Below, one piece after another: positions 1-8,215 of a DNA stretch of 64,000 bases. Source of the stretch: Dyella caseinilytica (GTDB lineage Bacteria; Pseudomonadota; Gammaproteobacteria; Xanthomonadales; Rhodanobacteraceae); NCBI RefSeq assembly GCF_016865235.1, contig NZ_CP064030.1, positions 3,906,001 through 3,970,000 of the forward strand. The letters are read 5' to 3'. The position numbers and the translations under genes are program-made. Position 1 is the stretch's first letter, and the number at the start of each line of letters is the position of its first letter. The notes under the pieces are model-generated. The model saw only the letters and a list, made by a program, of their open reading frames with translations. It did no database searches and was not told the DNA's origin.

Positions 1-60
1 TGCATGTGGCACCGTCGACGCAGGAAGGCGAAGCACAGGCACAGACAGTCTGAGGTTCTC

Positions 61-735
61 ATGATTACGGTGCATCACCTCAACAACTCGCGCTCGCAGC
101 GCATCCTGTGGCTGCTGGAGGAACTTGGACTTCCCTACGAGATCAAGCGCTACCAGCGCGATCCAAAGACCATGCTTGCACCGCCGGAACTGCGTGCGGT
201 GCATCCGCTGGGCAAGGCGCCGATCGTCACCGACGGCGATCTCACGCTGGCCGAATCGGGTGCGATCATCGAATATCTGGTCGACCGCTATGGCACCGGC
301 AACCTGATACCACCGCATGGCACGACAGAACGCTTGCGCTGCAATTATTGGTTGCACTACGCCGAAGGCTCGGCCATGCCGCCGTTGCTGTTGAAGCTGG
401 TATTTCGTCGTGTTGAAACGGCTCCAGCACCGTTCTTCGTGCGCCCCATTGCCAAAGCCATCGCGGGCAAAGTGCAGCAGGGTTTTGTGGATCCACAGAT
501 CGCCCTGCACCTTGCCTACCTGGAGGGCGAATTGGGCAAGAAGGCATGGTTCGGCGGGGCCGATTTCAGCGTCGCCGACATCATGCTGAGCTTTCCGCTG
601 GAAGCGGCCGCTGCACGCGGCGGATTGGCCGAAAGCTATCCGCGGCTGCAGACTTTCCTGCAGCGTATTCACGCCCGGCCGGCTTATCAGCGCGCCCTGG
701 AGCGCGGTGGTGAATACAGCCTGTTGAGCGGCTGA
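61..735 (+). CDS. Glutathione S-transferase family protein
   Basis: This 224-aa cytosolic protein has the GST layout. The N-terminal thioredoxin-like half (residues about 1-80) contains NNSRSQRILWLLEELGL, a cis-Pro segment (GKAPIVTDG) and the glutathione-binding LAESGAIIEYL segment. The C-terminal half is all-helical and includes the ADFSVADIML N-capping motif. Such enzymes conjugate glutathione to electrophiles or act as glutathione-dependent reductases or isomerases. The start at 61 is chosen because GAGG sits 5 nt upstream and the protein then begins right at the beta-1 strand (MITVHHL). An upstream in-frame start would add only non-homologous residues. The substrate cannot be told from sequence. 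It is followed after 77 nt by a small membrane-protein gene. Confidence 0.9.
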   Translation: MITVHHLNNSRSQRILWLLEELGLPYEIKRYQRDPKTMLAPPELRAVHPLGKAPIVTDGDLTLAESGAIIEYLVDRYGTGNLIPPHGTTERLRCNYWLHYAEGSAMPPLLLKLVFRRVETAPAPFFVRPIAKAIAGKVQQGFVDPQIALHLAYLEGELGKKAWFGGADFSVADIMLSFPLEAAAARGGLAESYPRLQTFLQRIHARPAYQRALERGGEYSLLSG

Positions 736-812
736 ATGCGCGTATCATCGGTTAACGCCACGCTCACGTCAGCGCTGGCAATTTGAACCATCCAGATAGT
801 GTGGAGAATCCC

Positions 813-1130
813 ATGAGCAGGCAAGCCGATATCGAACGTCGCCTCGACAACCTCAGCAACCGGGTACGGCAGTACACCGATGGCGCCTCTGAAACGGCCG
901 ATGGCCTGCTGACACGCGGACGCCGTGCCGTGGGTCGCCTTAATCGTCGCGATACCGGCAAGCGCATTGCGCAGGCAGCTGAGGATTTCGCGGATGAAGC
1001 CAATTACCAGTATCGGCGCCTGCGCCGGCAAGTGAATCGCCATCCGGTGGCGACGGCGGCCATCGTGGCTGGCACCATCGGCGCATTCCTGCTGCTGCGT
1101 CGCGCGTTCCGCAGTGACGATGAGGATTGA
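813..1130 (+). CDS. Small DUF883/ElaB-like membrane-anchored protein
   Basis: This is a 105-aa protein. An amphipathic, charged helical N-terminal part (residues 1-75) is rich in Arg, Asp and Glu. A single C-terminal transmembrane helix (about 83-98, ATAAIVAGTIGAFLLL) follows, with a short charged tail ending SDDED. This is the architecture of the DUF883/ElaB-YqjD group, inner-membrane anchored proteins that in E. coli associate with ribosomes in stationary phase. The ATG at 813 has GGAG 7 nt upstream. An earlier in-frame TTG at 783 lacks such a site. Family assignment rests on architecture and size only, so the ribosome role is inference. Confidence 0.7.
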   Translation: MSRQADIERRLDNLSNRVRQYTDGASETADGLLTRGRRAVGRLNRRDTGKRIAQAAEDFADEANYQYRRLRRQVNRHPVATAAIVAGTIGAFLLLRRAFRSDDED

Positions 1131-1161
1131 TCGATTCATCTGGCGAGCGAACCTATCGATC

Positions 1162-1194
1162 AAAAAGAACCCGCCTTTCGGCGGGTTCTTTTTT
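1162..1194. terminator. Bidirectional rho-independent terminator
   Basis: A GC-rich inverted repeat (AAGAACCCGCC / GGCGGGTTCTT, loop TTTC) is flanked by A5 on the left and a T run on the right. It lies between the converging small membrane-protein gene (ends 1130) and aceE (ends 1206), so it can stop transcription from both sides. Confidence 0.9.
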
Positions 1195-1205
1195 GGTAAC
1201 ACGTA

Positions 1206-3899
1206 TTACACCGTCAGCGGATTCGGCTTGTCCGGATCAAGCTTGTACTCGCGAATGGCACGCGCCACGTCCTTGGCGTTGACCTTGCCGTCCTTAGCCA
1301 ATGCCGCCAGTGCAGCATGTGCAATCCAGTAACGATCCACTTCGAAGAAGTTGCGCAGGTGTTCGCGCGTATCCGAGCGGCCGAAGCCGTCGGTGCCGAG
1401 CACGGTGTAGCGCATGCCATCCGGGATGAAGGCGCGGATCTGGTCGGCGTATTCGCGCACGTAGTCGGTGGCAGCAATCACAGGTCCCTGGCGACCTTGC
1501 AGCAGACCGGTGACATATGGCACGCGCTGTTCGGCTTCCGGATGCAGGCGGTTCCAGCGTTCGGCATCAAAACCATCGCGGCGCACTTCAATGAAGCTGG
1601 GTACGGACCAGATGTCGGCGCTGACACCGAAATCCTTCTCCAGCAATTCAGCCGCGGCGATCACTTCGCGCAGGATGGTGCCCGAGCCGAGCAATTGCAC
1701 ACGCGTCTCGCTCTTCTTCGCTTTGCCACCATCCTTGAACAGGTACATGCCCTTGACGATGCCTTCCTCGACGCCTTGCGGCAGATCGGGATGGGCATAG
1801 TTTTCGTTCATGACTGTAAGGTAGTAGTAGACGTCTTCCTGATCTTCCAGCATGCGGCGCGTGCCGTCCTGCAGGATCACAGCGACTTCATACGAGAAGG
1901 TCGGATCGTACGCACGCACGTTCGGGATCGAACCGGCGAGCAGATGCGAATGCCCGTCTTCATGCTGCAGGCCTTCGCCATTGAGCGTGGTGCGGCCGGA
2001 GGTGCCACCGATCAGGAAGCCGCGCGAGCGCATGTCGCCGGCAGCCCAAGCCAGGTCGCCAATGCGCTGGAAACCGAACATCGAGTAGTAGATGAAGAAC
2101 GGCAGCATCGGCTGGTTGCTGATGCTGTAGCTGCTTGCCGCGGCCATCCAGGCGGCCATGCCGCCGGCCTCGGAAATGCCTTCCTGCAGCACCTGACCCT
2201 TCTGGTCTTCGCGGTAATAGAGCAGCTGATCAGCGTCCTGCGGACGGTATTTCTGGCCTTCCGGCGCGTAGATGCCGATCTGGCGGAACATGCCTTCCAT
2301 ACCGAAGGTGCGCGCTTCGTCGGCGACGATCGGCACCACACGCGGACCGATGGCCTTGTCGCGCAGCAGCAGGTTCATGCCGCGCACCAGCGCCATGGTG
2401 GTGGAGATTTCGCGGTCGCCGGTGCCCTTGGTGATCTGCTCGAACGCTGCCAATTCCGGTGCTTTGATCTTCACATCGGTGTGGCGACGACGCTGCGGCA
2501 GGAAACCGCCGAGCGCCTTGCGGCGTTCCAGCATGTACTGCACTTCCGGAGAATCTTTGCCGGGGTGGTAGTACGGCACGTCTTTGAGCTTGTCGTCCGG
2601 CACCGGAATGTTGAAGCGGTCGCGGAAGTGGCGCACGGCTTCGTCATCCAGCTTCTTCTGCTGGTGGGTCGGGTTCTGCGACTCACCTGCGGCGCCCATG
2701 CCGTAGCCCTTCACCGTCTTGGCGAGGATCACGGTCGGCATGCCCTTGGTGTTCACCGCAGAGTGATAGGCGGCGTACACCTTGTGCGGATCATGACCGC
2801 CACGGTTCAAACGCCAGATATCGTCGTCGCTGAGGTTGGCGACCATTTCGCGCGTCTCCGGATACTTGCCGAAGAAATGCTCGCGCGTGTACGCGCCGCC
2901 GAAGGCCTTGCATGCCTGGTATTCGCCGTCGATGGTTTCCATCATCAGCTTGCGCAGCACGCCATTCTTGTCGCGGGCCAGGAGCGGATCCCAGTAACTG
3001 CCCCACACCACCTTGATAGCATTCCAGCCAGCGCCGCGGAACACACCTTCCAGTTCCTGGATGATCTTGCCGTTGCCGCGCACCGGACCGTCGAGACGCT
3101 GCAGGTTGCAGTTAATCACGAAGATCAGGTTGTCCAGACCTTCACGGCCAGCCAGCGAGATGGCACCGAGCGATTCGGGCTCGTCGCACTCGCCGTCGCC
3201 CATGAAGCACCAGATCTTCCGGTCGGTCTTGGGCATCAGGCCGCGATGCTCCAGATACTTCCAGAACTGCGCCTGATAGATCGCCTGGATCGGACCCAGA
3301 CCCATCGACACCGTCGGCACCTGCCAGTAATCAGGCATCAGCCACGGATGCGGATACGAGGAAAGGCCACGGCCATGGCCGGCGACTTCCATGCGGAACA
3401 GATCGAGCTGGTCCTCGCTGATGCGGCCTTCGAGGAAGGAACGTGCATAAACGCCCGGGCTGGAATGGCCCTGGTGGAACACCAGGTCGCCCGGATGGTC
3501 TTCGCTCGGCGCGCGCCAGAAGTGATTGAAGCCCACGTCATAAAGCGTGGCGGACGAAGCGAAGCTGGCGATATGGCCGCCCAGTTCGCCCGGCTTGCGG
3601 TTGGCGCGCACCACGGTCGCCATGGCGTTCCAGCGGATCAGGGTGCGGATACGCCATTCCATCGCACCGTCGCCGGGCATCTTGGCTTCCAGATGCGGCG
3701 GAATGGTGTTGACGTACTCGGTGGTGGGATCGAACGGCAAATAGCCGCCGGAGCGGCGTGTGGAGTCAACGAGGCGCTCCAGCAGGAAATGTGCACGCTC
3801 TGTGCCTTCGCGATTGATGACGGCACTGAGCGATTCGACCCACTCCTGGGTTTCGGTAGGGTCGAGGTCCTGGTGGAGGATATCGTCGAGCTGATCCAT
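1206..3899 (-). CDS. aceE: Pyruvate dehydrogenase E1 component, homodimeric type
   Basis: This 897-aa protein is the size of the E. coli-type homodimeric AceE (about 887). It catalyses ThDP-dependent decarboxylation of pyruvate and acetylation of the E2 lipoyl group. The ThDP/Mg motif is visible as GDGECDEPES followed by the conserved NCNLQRLDGPVRGN segment. The transketolase-like middle and C-terminal domains follow (ADEARTFGMEG, TDGFGRSDTREHLRNFFEVD). The start MDQLDDILHQD at 3899 is preceded by GGAGA about 7 nt upstream; a longer reading to 4061 has no family-like sequence. The E2 and E3 genes (aceF, lpd) are not adjacent here. No other member of the complex lies in this window, so aceE is probably transcribed alone and stops at the terminator at 1162-1194. 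Confidence 0.97.
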   Translation of the reverse strand: MDQLDDILHQDLDPTETQEWVESLSAVINREGTERAHFLLERLVDSTRRSGGYLPFDPTTEYVNTIPPHLEAKMPGDGAMEWRIRTLIRWNAMATVVRANRKPGELGGHIASFASSATLYDVGFNHFWRAPSEDHPGDLVFHQGHSSPGVYARSFLEGRISEDQLDLFRMEVAGHGRGLSSYPHPWLMPDYWQVPTVSMGLGPIQAIYQAQFWKYLEHRGLMPKTDRKIWCFMGDGECDEPESLGAISLAGREGLDNLIFVINCNLQRLDGPVRGNGKIIQELEGVFRGAGWNAIKVVWGSYWDPLLARDKNGVLRKLMMETIDGEYQACKAFGGAYTREHFFGKYPETREMVANLSDDDIWRLNRGGHDPHKVYAAYHSAVNTKGMPTVILAKTVKGYGMGAAGESQNPTHQQKKLDDEAVRHFRDRFNIPVPDDKLKDVPYYHPGKDSPEVQYMLERRKALGGFLPQRRRHTDVKIKAPELAAFEQITKGTGDREISTTMALVRGMNLLLRDKAIGPRVVPIVADEARTFGMEGMFRQIGIYAPEGQKYRPQDADQLLYYREDQKGQVLQEGISEAGGMAAWMAAASSYSISNQPMLPFFIYYSMFGFQRIGDLAWAAGDMRSRGFLIGGTSGRTTLNGEGLQHEDGHSHLLAGSIPNVRAYDPTFSYEVAVILQDGTRRMLEDQEDVYYYLTVMNENYAHPDLPQGVEEGIVKGMYLFKDGGKAKKSETRVQLLGSGTILREVIAAAELLEKDFGVSADIWSVPSFIEVRRDGFDAERWNRLHPEAEQRVPYVTGLLQGRQGPVIAATDYVREYADQIRAFIPDGMRYTVLGTDGFGRSDTREHLRNFFEVDRYWIAHAALAALAKDGKVNAKDVARAIREYKLDPDKPNPLTV

Positions 3900-4200
3900 G
3901 AAACGTCTCCGCGGCGCCGTGCGCCGCCATGCGGTGGATGCGCGTCGCTGGGGAAGCGACGAAACCGGGGCATCGATCCGGCGACCTTGGCCGGCACGGG
4001 ACAGGACCGCGTGGCGTGTTCGCCGCAGGACGAGCGTAAGTCTTCTGATTCTAGCCCCCAAGCGGCGATCTCGCCAATTGCAGTGCTGTTACATACGTAT
4101 GCGCATGGGTTTACGGCCCATGGCCCTCATGGACAAGCGGTTGTCCCTGTTGCGACAGCCTTGATTCGCGGCACCGCAACACCCGCCGGGTCATACCGCG
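3900..4200. other. Intergenic region with three consecutive hairpins
   Basis: This 301-bp gap lies between the last catabolic-operon gene (ends 4201) and the aceE start. It holds a 10-bp palindrome CATACGTATG (4092-4101). Three back-to-back inverted repeats follow: CATGGG/CCCATG (4104-4122), GGACAA/TTGTCC (4131-4146) and CTGT/ACAG (4147-4158). None has a clear U tract. The likely roles are the end of the long operon and the aceE promoter/leader. I see no gene here. Confidence 0.55.
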
Positions 4201-5184
4201 TCAGAACACGTACATGTAGCGCATCACAGCCTGCGTGCCTGCGGCACGGTTCTCGGCAAGCCCTTCAAAATAGAGATTGCCTATCAGTCGATGCTGAGCT
4301 TTGCGCCATTGCACGCCGGGTCCAAGTCCGAATATCCGCTCGTGCGTTCTGGCTTGTGCCTGACCATTGATGCGGTCGGCGCTGATCTGCTGCAGCTGAT
4401 ACATACCCAGCCCGAGCCGCCAATGTGGCGTCAGCGCATACGAAGCGCTGAGGTTGTAATGGAAAGCCTGGCCGGGCCGAATGCTGTGAACCGGCGCACC
4501 GAACTGGGCGGTGACGCGCATTTCCGGATCGCGACTCGGGCCGTTCCACAGATACATCAGGCGGCCACTGATTTCCCAGCGCTGATCCGGACGTAGGGTA
4601 AAGGCGTAGTACGGATTGAAGCTGGTGTAATGCGTGCCGAGATTGAGCGTGGCATCCGGCCGGTAGTTCCCCCATGGCAAGGCAAGGATCAGCGAAAGAC
4701 GCGATTCGAATCGATACCCGAACAGACGCTTGTCCAACCATTGCACATACAGTCCTACATTCGGGTTGGCGATGCCCTCGGAATGTCCATGCGCCGGACC
4801 ACTCTGGAGGTTGATATCCATCAGCGGCACGATCACTTCAGCGCCCGCGTAACCTCTCGCCACCGGAATATTCGCGGTATAGGCGTAATGGAGTCGGTGA
4901 ATCCAGACGGATTTGTCATAGCGGGTGGTGATGCGGTCGCCGTCGGCGTTGTAATTGCGGGTCGCATCGAAGCGACTGGTACTCCACTGCAACAGGGTGC
5001 CTAGGCCGCCGCCGCCATCCTCGAAACTCGTCGCGCCGAGATTCACGCCGGGGAGCGCAAGGTTAGTCGCCTTCGTTTCAACGGCCACGCCCAGGGCCAG
5101 AACGAGACCGATTGCCACTCGCCTCAAAACACGACCCGATCGTGAAACCTGGCTTGCCGCCCTGACCATTTGCCAGCCATCCAT
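4201..5184 (-). CDS. Outer-membrane MetA-pathway-of-phenol-degradation family protein
   Basis: This 327-aa protein resembles the Phenol_MetA_deg family (outer-membrane beta-barrel proteins found in meta-cleavage operons, thought to admit hydrophobic aromatics). It has an N-terminal hydrophobic signal segment (VAIGLVLALGVAVETKATN) and then alternating aromatic/hydrophobic strands. Family-like phrases are visible (PNVGLYVQWLDKRL, SLILALPWGNYRPDA, SFNPYYAFTL). It ends in an aromatic-rich MRYMYVF, a typical beta-signal with terminal Phe. Its ATG overlaps the MFS stop codon as TGATG at 5184, so the two transport genes look translationally coupled. It is the last gene of the catabolic operon. Uptake of the operon's aromatic substrate is inference from family and position. 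Confidence 0.8.
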   Translation of the reverse strand: MDGWQMVRAASQVSRSGRVLRRVAIGLVLALGVAVETKATNLALPGVNLGATSFEDGGGGLGTLLQWSTSRFDATRNYNADGDRITTRYDKSVWIHRLHYAYTANIPVARGYAGAEVIVPLMDINLQSGPAHGHSEGIANPNVGLYVQWLDKRLFGYRFESRLSLILALPWGNYRPDATLNLGTHYTSFNPYYAFTLRPDQRWEISGRLMYLWNGPSRDPEMRVTAQFGAPVHSIRPGQAFHYNLSASYALTPHWRLGLGMYQLQQISADRINGQAQARTHERIFGLGPGVQWRKAQHRLIGNLYFEGLAENRAAGTQAVMRYMYVF

Positions 5185-6479
5185 CAGGCCACGCCCTCGG
5201 CGAGCGCTGTGCTGCCCAACTCATGCGCGCGGCGGCGCTCGCGCGCCCAAAGCAGCGCACCACACACCAGCACAACGACCTGCGTCCCGACCAACAATCC
5301 GAAGCCCGCCTGGAAGCCGGCTTGATGTCCCGCCGGGAACAATCCGATCACCCAACCCATCAGCAAGGGCATGAAAGCCGAGGTCAACGCGCCAGTACCA
5401 TTGGTGAAGCCAATGGCTGCCGCCACATGCTCAGGCTTAGAGTAATACTGCACAGTGCTGGGAATCGGCGGCGTCTGCAGCCCCCAGAAAAAACCGGCGG
5501 CAATAAGGCTGTATACCGCGACGTATTTATTGCTCGCGTAGATCGCGAGCAATACCGATGCTGCGATACCGATGCTGCCCACCACGAAGATCAGCGGCAC
5601 ATGCCGGCGTTTGATGCGATCGATGATGACTCCTCCCACGAGCACACCCAACACGATGGCGTACTGTGGCAGGGAGCCGAGCCACCCCATTTCGCTGACC
5701 GAGAAACCACGCGCTATTTTCAGATAGCTCGGCAACCAGCTCGCACTACCCCACAAATAAGCCAAGCATGCTGACGTGAGCAACGCGAGTGTGACCAGGT
5801 AACGCGTGTGCAGCGCGTTGCGGAAATTCTGACTTACCACAGCCATCGCACGCGCCATCGACACCGGTGCGCGGCGATAATCCGGGCGCTCCGGCATGCG
5901 CACGTAAAGCAGCACGAGAGGTAAGCCAATCGCGATATTGATCAAGCCCAGTACGTAAAACGAAGCGTGCCAATTAAGCATCGCAACCAACGTACTGACC
6001 AACGGGAAGCCAATGGCGAGACCCAAACCCGTGCCCATGTTGACCAGCGAGTTGGGTTTGCCATTTTCGTCACCGCGAAAATGCGCCTTGATATACGACG
6101 ATGCCAATCCGAACAGCGGACCTTCCGAAATGCCCAGCAATACGCGCGAAAGCAACAACATGCCCATGCCAGAAAAGGAGGGCGATGTCGCCGTCACCAC
6201 ACCCCAGAATACCAGCCCATAGAACAGGCTTCTGCGTACACCGAGCACCGTGGCGCAAAATGGCGTCAGGATGAAATTGGACAAGGCATAGCCAACCATG
6301 AAAGCGGTGCCAAGCATGCCCTGGCTCGCATGGTCTTCCAGCGAAAGTCCGAAGTGATCCAGGAAACCGGCGTCGGTCACCAAAACAGCGATGTTGATGC
6401 GATCGATATAAGAGATAGCCATGATCACAAACAGCGTGATCACACCAACCCAGCGTGCATCCTTGCCCTGCATTTGCAT
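5184..6479 (-). CDS. MFS transporter, anion:cation symporter (ACS)-like
   Basis: A 431-aa inner-membrane protein with about 12 hydrophobic helices. The first helix carries the ACS-type signature SYIDRINIAVL, and the A-motif-like loop follows TM2. This subgroup imports organic acids such as aromatic acids, glucarate or phthalate. I place the start at 6479 (MQMQGKDARW) because GGAGG lies 7 nt upstream; the in-frame codons further upstream, including a GTG at 6524, have poorer sites. It sits 77 nt after the ThDP enzyme and overlaps the outer-membrane protein gene. It is probably the inner-membrane importer for the substrate of the operon, most likely a carboxylated aromatic (inference). Confidence 0.88.
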   Translation of the reverse strand: MQMQGKDARWVGVITLFVIMAISYIDRINIAVLVTDAGFLDHFGLSLEDHASQGMLGTAFMVGYALSNFILTPFCATVLGVRRSLFYGLVFWGVVTATSPSFSGMGMLLLSRVLLGISEGPLFGLASSYIKAHFRGDENGKPNSLVNMGTGLGLAIGFPLVSTLVAMLNWHASFYVLGLINIAIGLPLVLLYVRMPERPDYRRAPVSMARAMAVVSQNFRNALHTRYLVTLALLTSACLAYLWGSASWLPSYLKIARGFSVSEMGWLGSLPQYAIVLGVLVGGVIIDRIKRRHVPLIFVVGSIGIAASVLLAIYASNKYVAVYSLIAAGFFWGLQTPPIPSTVQYYSKPEHVAAAIGFTNGTGALTSAFMPLLMGWVIGLFPAGHQAGFQAGFGLLVGTQVVVLVCGALLWARERRRAHELGSTALAEGVA

Positions 6480-6556
6480 TCCCTGCCCTCCACCACGTTT
6501 CATCCGCATGAACTCGCCAGCCACCCAGGTTCATAGCTGGGCGACCACTCAGGTCA

Positions 6557-8215
6557 TCAGTACAATTTCTTCTGCGGCGGTCCGGCAAAATTCAGCGGGC
6601 CGATAGCTGCCATATCCACCTCGACCAGCGCAGGACCAGCGTGCTGCACGGCTTCGTCCAATACGGAGCGGAAGTTCTCGATCGCATCAAGCTTACATGC
6701 GCGCATACCCATGGACTCACCCAGCTTGACGAAATCCGGGGCGTGCAATTGGTTGTAGTACTGCCGATCGCCAAAATATTTTTTCTGGATGCCGCGCATC
6801 ACGCCATAGCCGGCGTCATTCATTACCAGGAAGACGATGTCGAGGTTTTCCTGCACTGCTGTGGCAAATTCACCCAGATTAAGCATCAAGCCACCATCAC
6901 CGATCACGGCAAGCACTTTGCGCCCAGGGTTTGCGATAGCGCAGCCGATGGCATGCGGCAAACCAAGACCGATCGCACCCGCAAGCGAGTGGACATTGCG
7001 CAGCGGGCGTTCAAAGCCAAGCAGGCGACTGCCCCAGGTGCTGCCCGACATGGTGATGTCGCGTACGAAGATGCCATCCTCGGGAAGCGCCGCGCGCACG
7101 GCGTCGGAAAGGGCTGCGTACGGGCCAAGCTGTTCGCGCAGTGCTTTCTCCGCATCGGCAACCACCGCTGCCAGCGCCTGGTCACGCGCGGTGATACCGG
7201 GACGCTGCCCCTTCTCCAGCCTGTCGGCCAGGCAAGTGAGCACCTGTGAGCAATCGCCGAGGACAAAGGTATCCATCGGATAATTGCGGTTGCACGCCGC
7301 GGGATCGATATCGATCTGCACGCACGATGCAGGTAATGCCAGCGAATAGGTTGAGGTTTCATTGCTGCGCAAGCGCGAACCGGCAACGATCAACAGATCG
7401 CTTTGCGACAGCAAGCCGGCAACACCGGCATCGTTATGGAAAGCGCGCAGACTGCGCGGATGACTGTCGGGCAGGATGCCACGGCCATGCGTACTGGACA
7501 CCACGGCGACACCAAGATCCGCCAGACGCCGCACCGCGTCGGCCGCCGCCAGAGCGCCGCCGCCAACCCACAACACGGGACGCTTCGCGCTGCGCAACCG
7601 CCGTGCGAGCGCCTCCACCGCAGCCTCGTCCATGGCCTGTCGTGCTGCTGGCAATGGCTCAAGCAGGCAAGGCAACTCGATCTGCCTGGCCTGCACGTCA
7701 ATCGGAATTTCGATGCTCACCGGGCCGCATGGCTGCCTTGCCGCTTCCTGGATGGCACGCTGCACAATCGCCACCGCCTGTTCCGGATACAAAATGCGAT
7801 AGGCCGCCTTGGAGCAACCACGCAACAGGCTCATCTGGTCGCGTGTTTCATGGATGAAGCTTGCATCACGATCCAGGTATTCGCGTTCTACCTGGCCGGT
7901 AATGTGCAACAGCGGCGCGCCTGCATTCATGGCCTCCATCAGTGCGCCGGCTGCGTTGCCTGCCCCAGCACCCGTGCTGGTGAGCGCGACACCCAGACCG
8001 CTGAAGCGACCATGCGTATCGGCCATGGCCGCCGCGCCGGCCTCGCCGCGTGCGGGCACGAAGCGGATCTTGCCACGGCGACCGATGGCGTCCGCTATCG
8101 GCAAGTTGTGGATCGAGATCACGCCATATACGGCGTTCACGCCGTAAGCCTCGAGCACGCGCACGATCGCCTCGCCGACGGTGACCTTCTCTTTCATCGC
8201 TGTTTCGATACTCAT
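6557..8215 (-). CDS. Thiamine-diphosphate-dependent enzyme of the acetolactate synthase/benzoylformate decarboxylase fold
   Basis: This 552-aa protein has the three-domain PYR / central / PP layout. The PYR-domain catalytic Glu is E58 in VPARGEAGAA. The ThDP/Mg motif runs from G439-D440-G441 to N466 (VIGDGG ... VMNDAGYG). It will activate ThDP to decarboxylate, ligate or cleave 2-oxo or 1,2-dicarbonyl compounds. It could be a 2-oxoacid decarboxylase feeding the adjacent aldehyde dehydrogenase, but carboligase or C-C hydrolase activity is equally compatible with the fold. I chose the ATG at 8215 because it gives a 4-nt ATGA overlap with the aldehyde dehydrogenase stop, as elsewhere in this operon; an ATG 9 nt upstream is possible. 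It replaces the hydratase/aldolase expected in a meta-pathway. Confidence 0.88.
   Translation of the reverse strand: MSIETAMKEKVTVGEAIVRVLEAYGVNAVYGVISIHNLPIADAIGRRGKIRFVPARGEAGAAAMADTHGRFSGLGVALTSTGAGAGNAAGALMEAMNAGAPLLHITGQVEREYLDRDASFIHETRDQMSLLRGCSKAAYRILYPEQAVAIVQRAIQEAARQPCGPVSIEIPIDVQARQIELPCLLEPLPAARQAMDEAAVEALARRLRSAKRPVLWVGGGALAAADAVRRLADLGVAVVSSTHGRGILPDSHPRSLRAFHNDAGVAGLLSQSDLLIVAGSRLRSNETSTYSLALPASCVQIDIDPAACNRNYPMDTFVLGDCSQVLTCLADRLEKGQRPGITARDQALAAVVADAEKALREQLGPYAALSDAVRAALPEDGIFVRDITMSGSTWGSRLLGFERPLRNVHSLAGAIGLGLPHAIGCAIANPGRKVLAVIGDGGLMLNLGEFATAVQENLDIVFLVMNDAGYGVMRGIQKKYFGDRQYYNQLHAPDFVKLGESMGMRACKLDAIENFRSVLDEAVQHAGPALVEVDMAAIGPLNFAGPPQKKLY

Noticed and set aside
1317..4370. 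A 1017-codon open frame on the plus strand across aceE
   Set aside because: It lies wholly antisense to a strongly supported aceE gene, has low-complexity His/Ala/Arg-rich translation and no recognisable domain. It is a product of high-GC codon bias.
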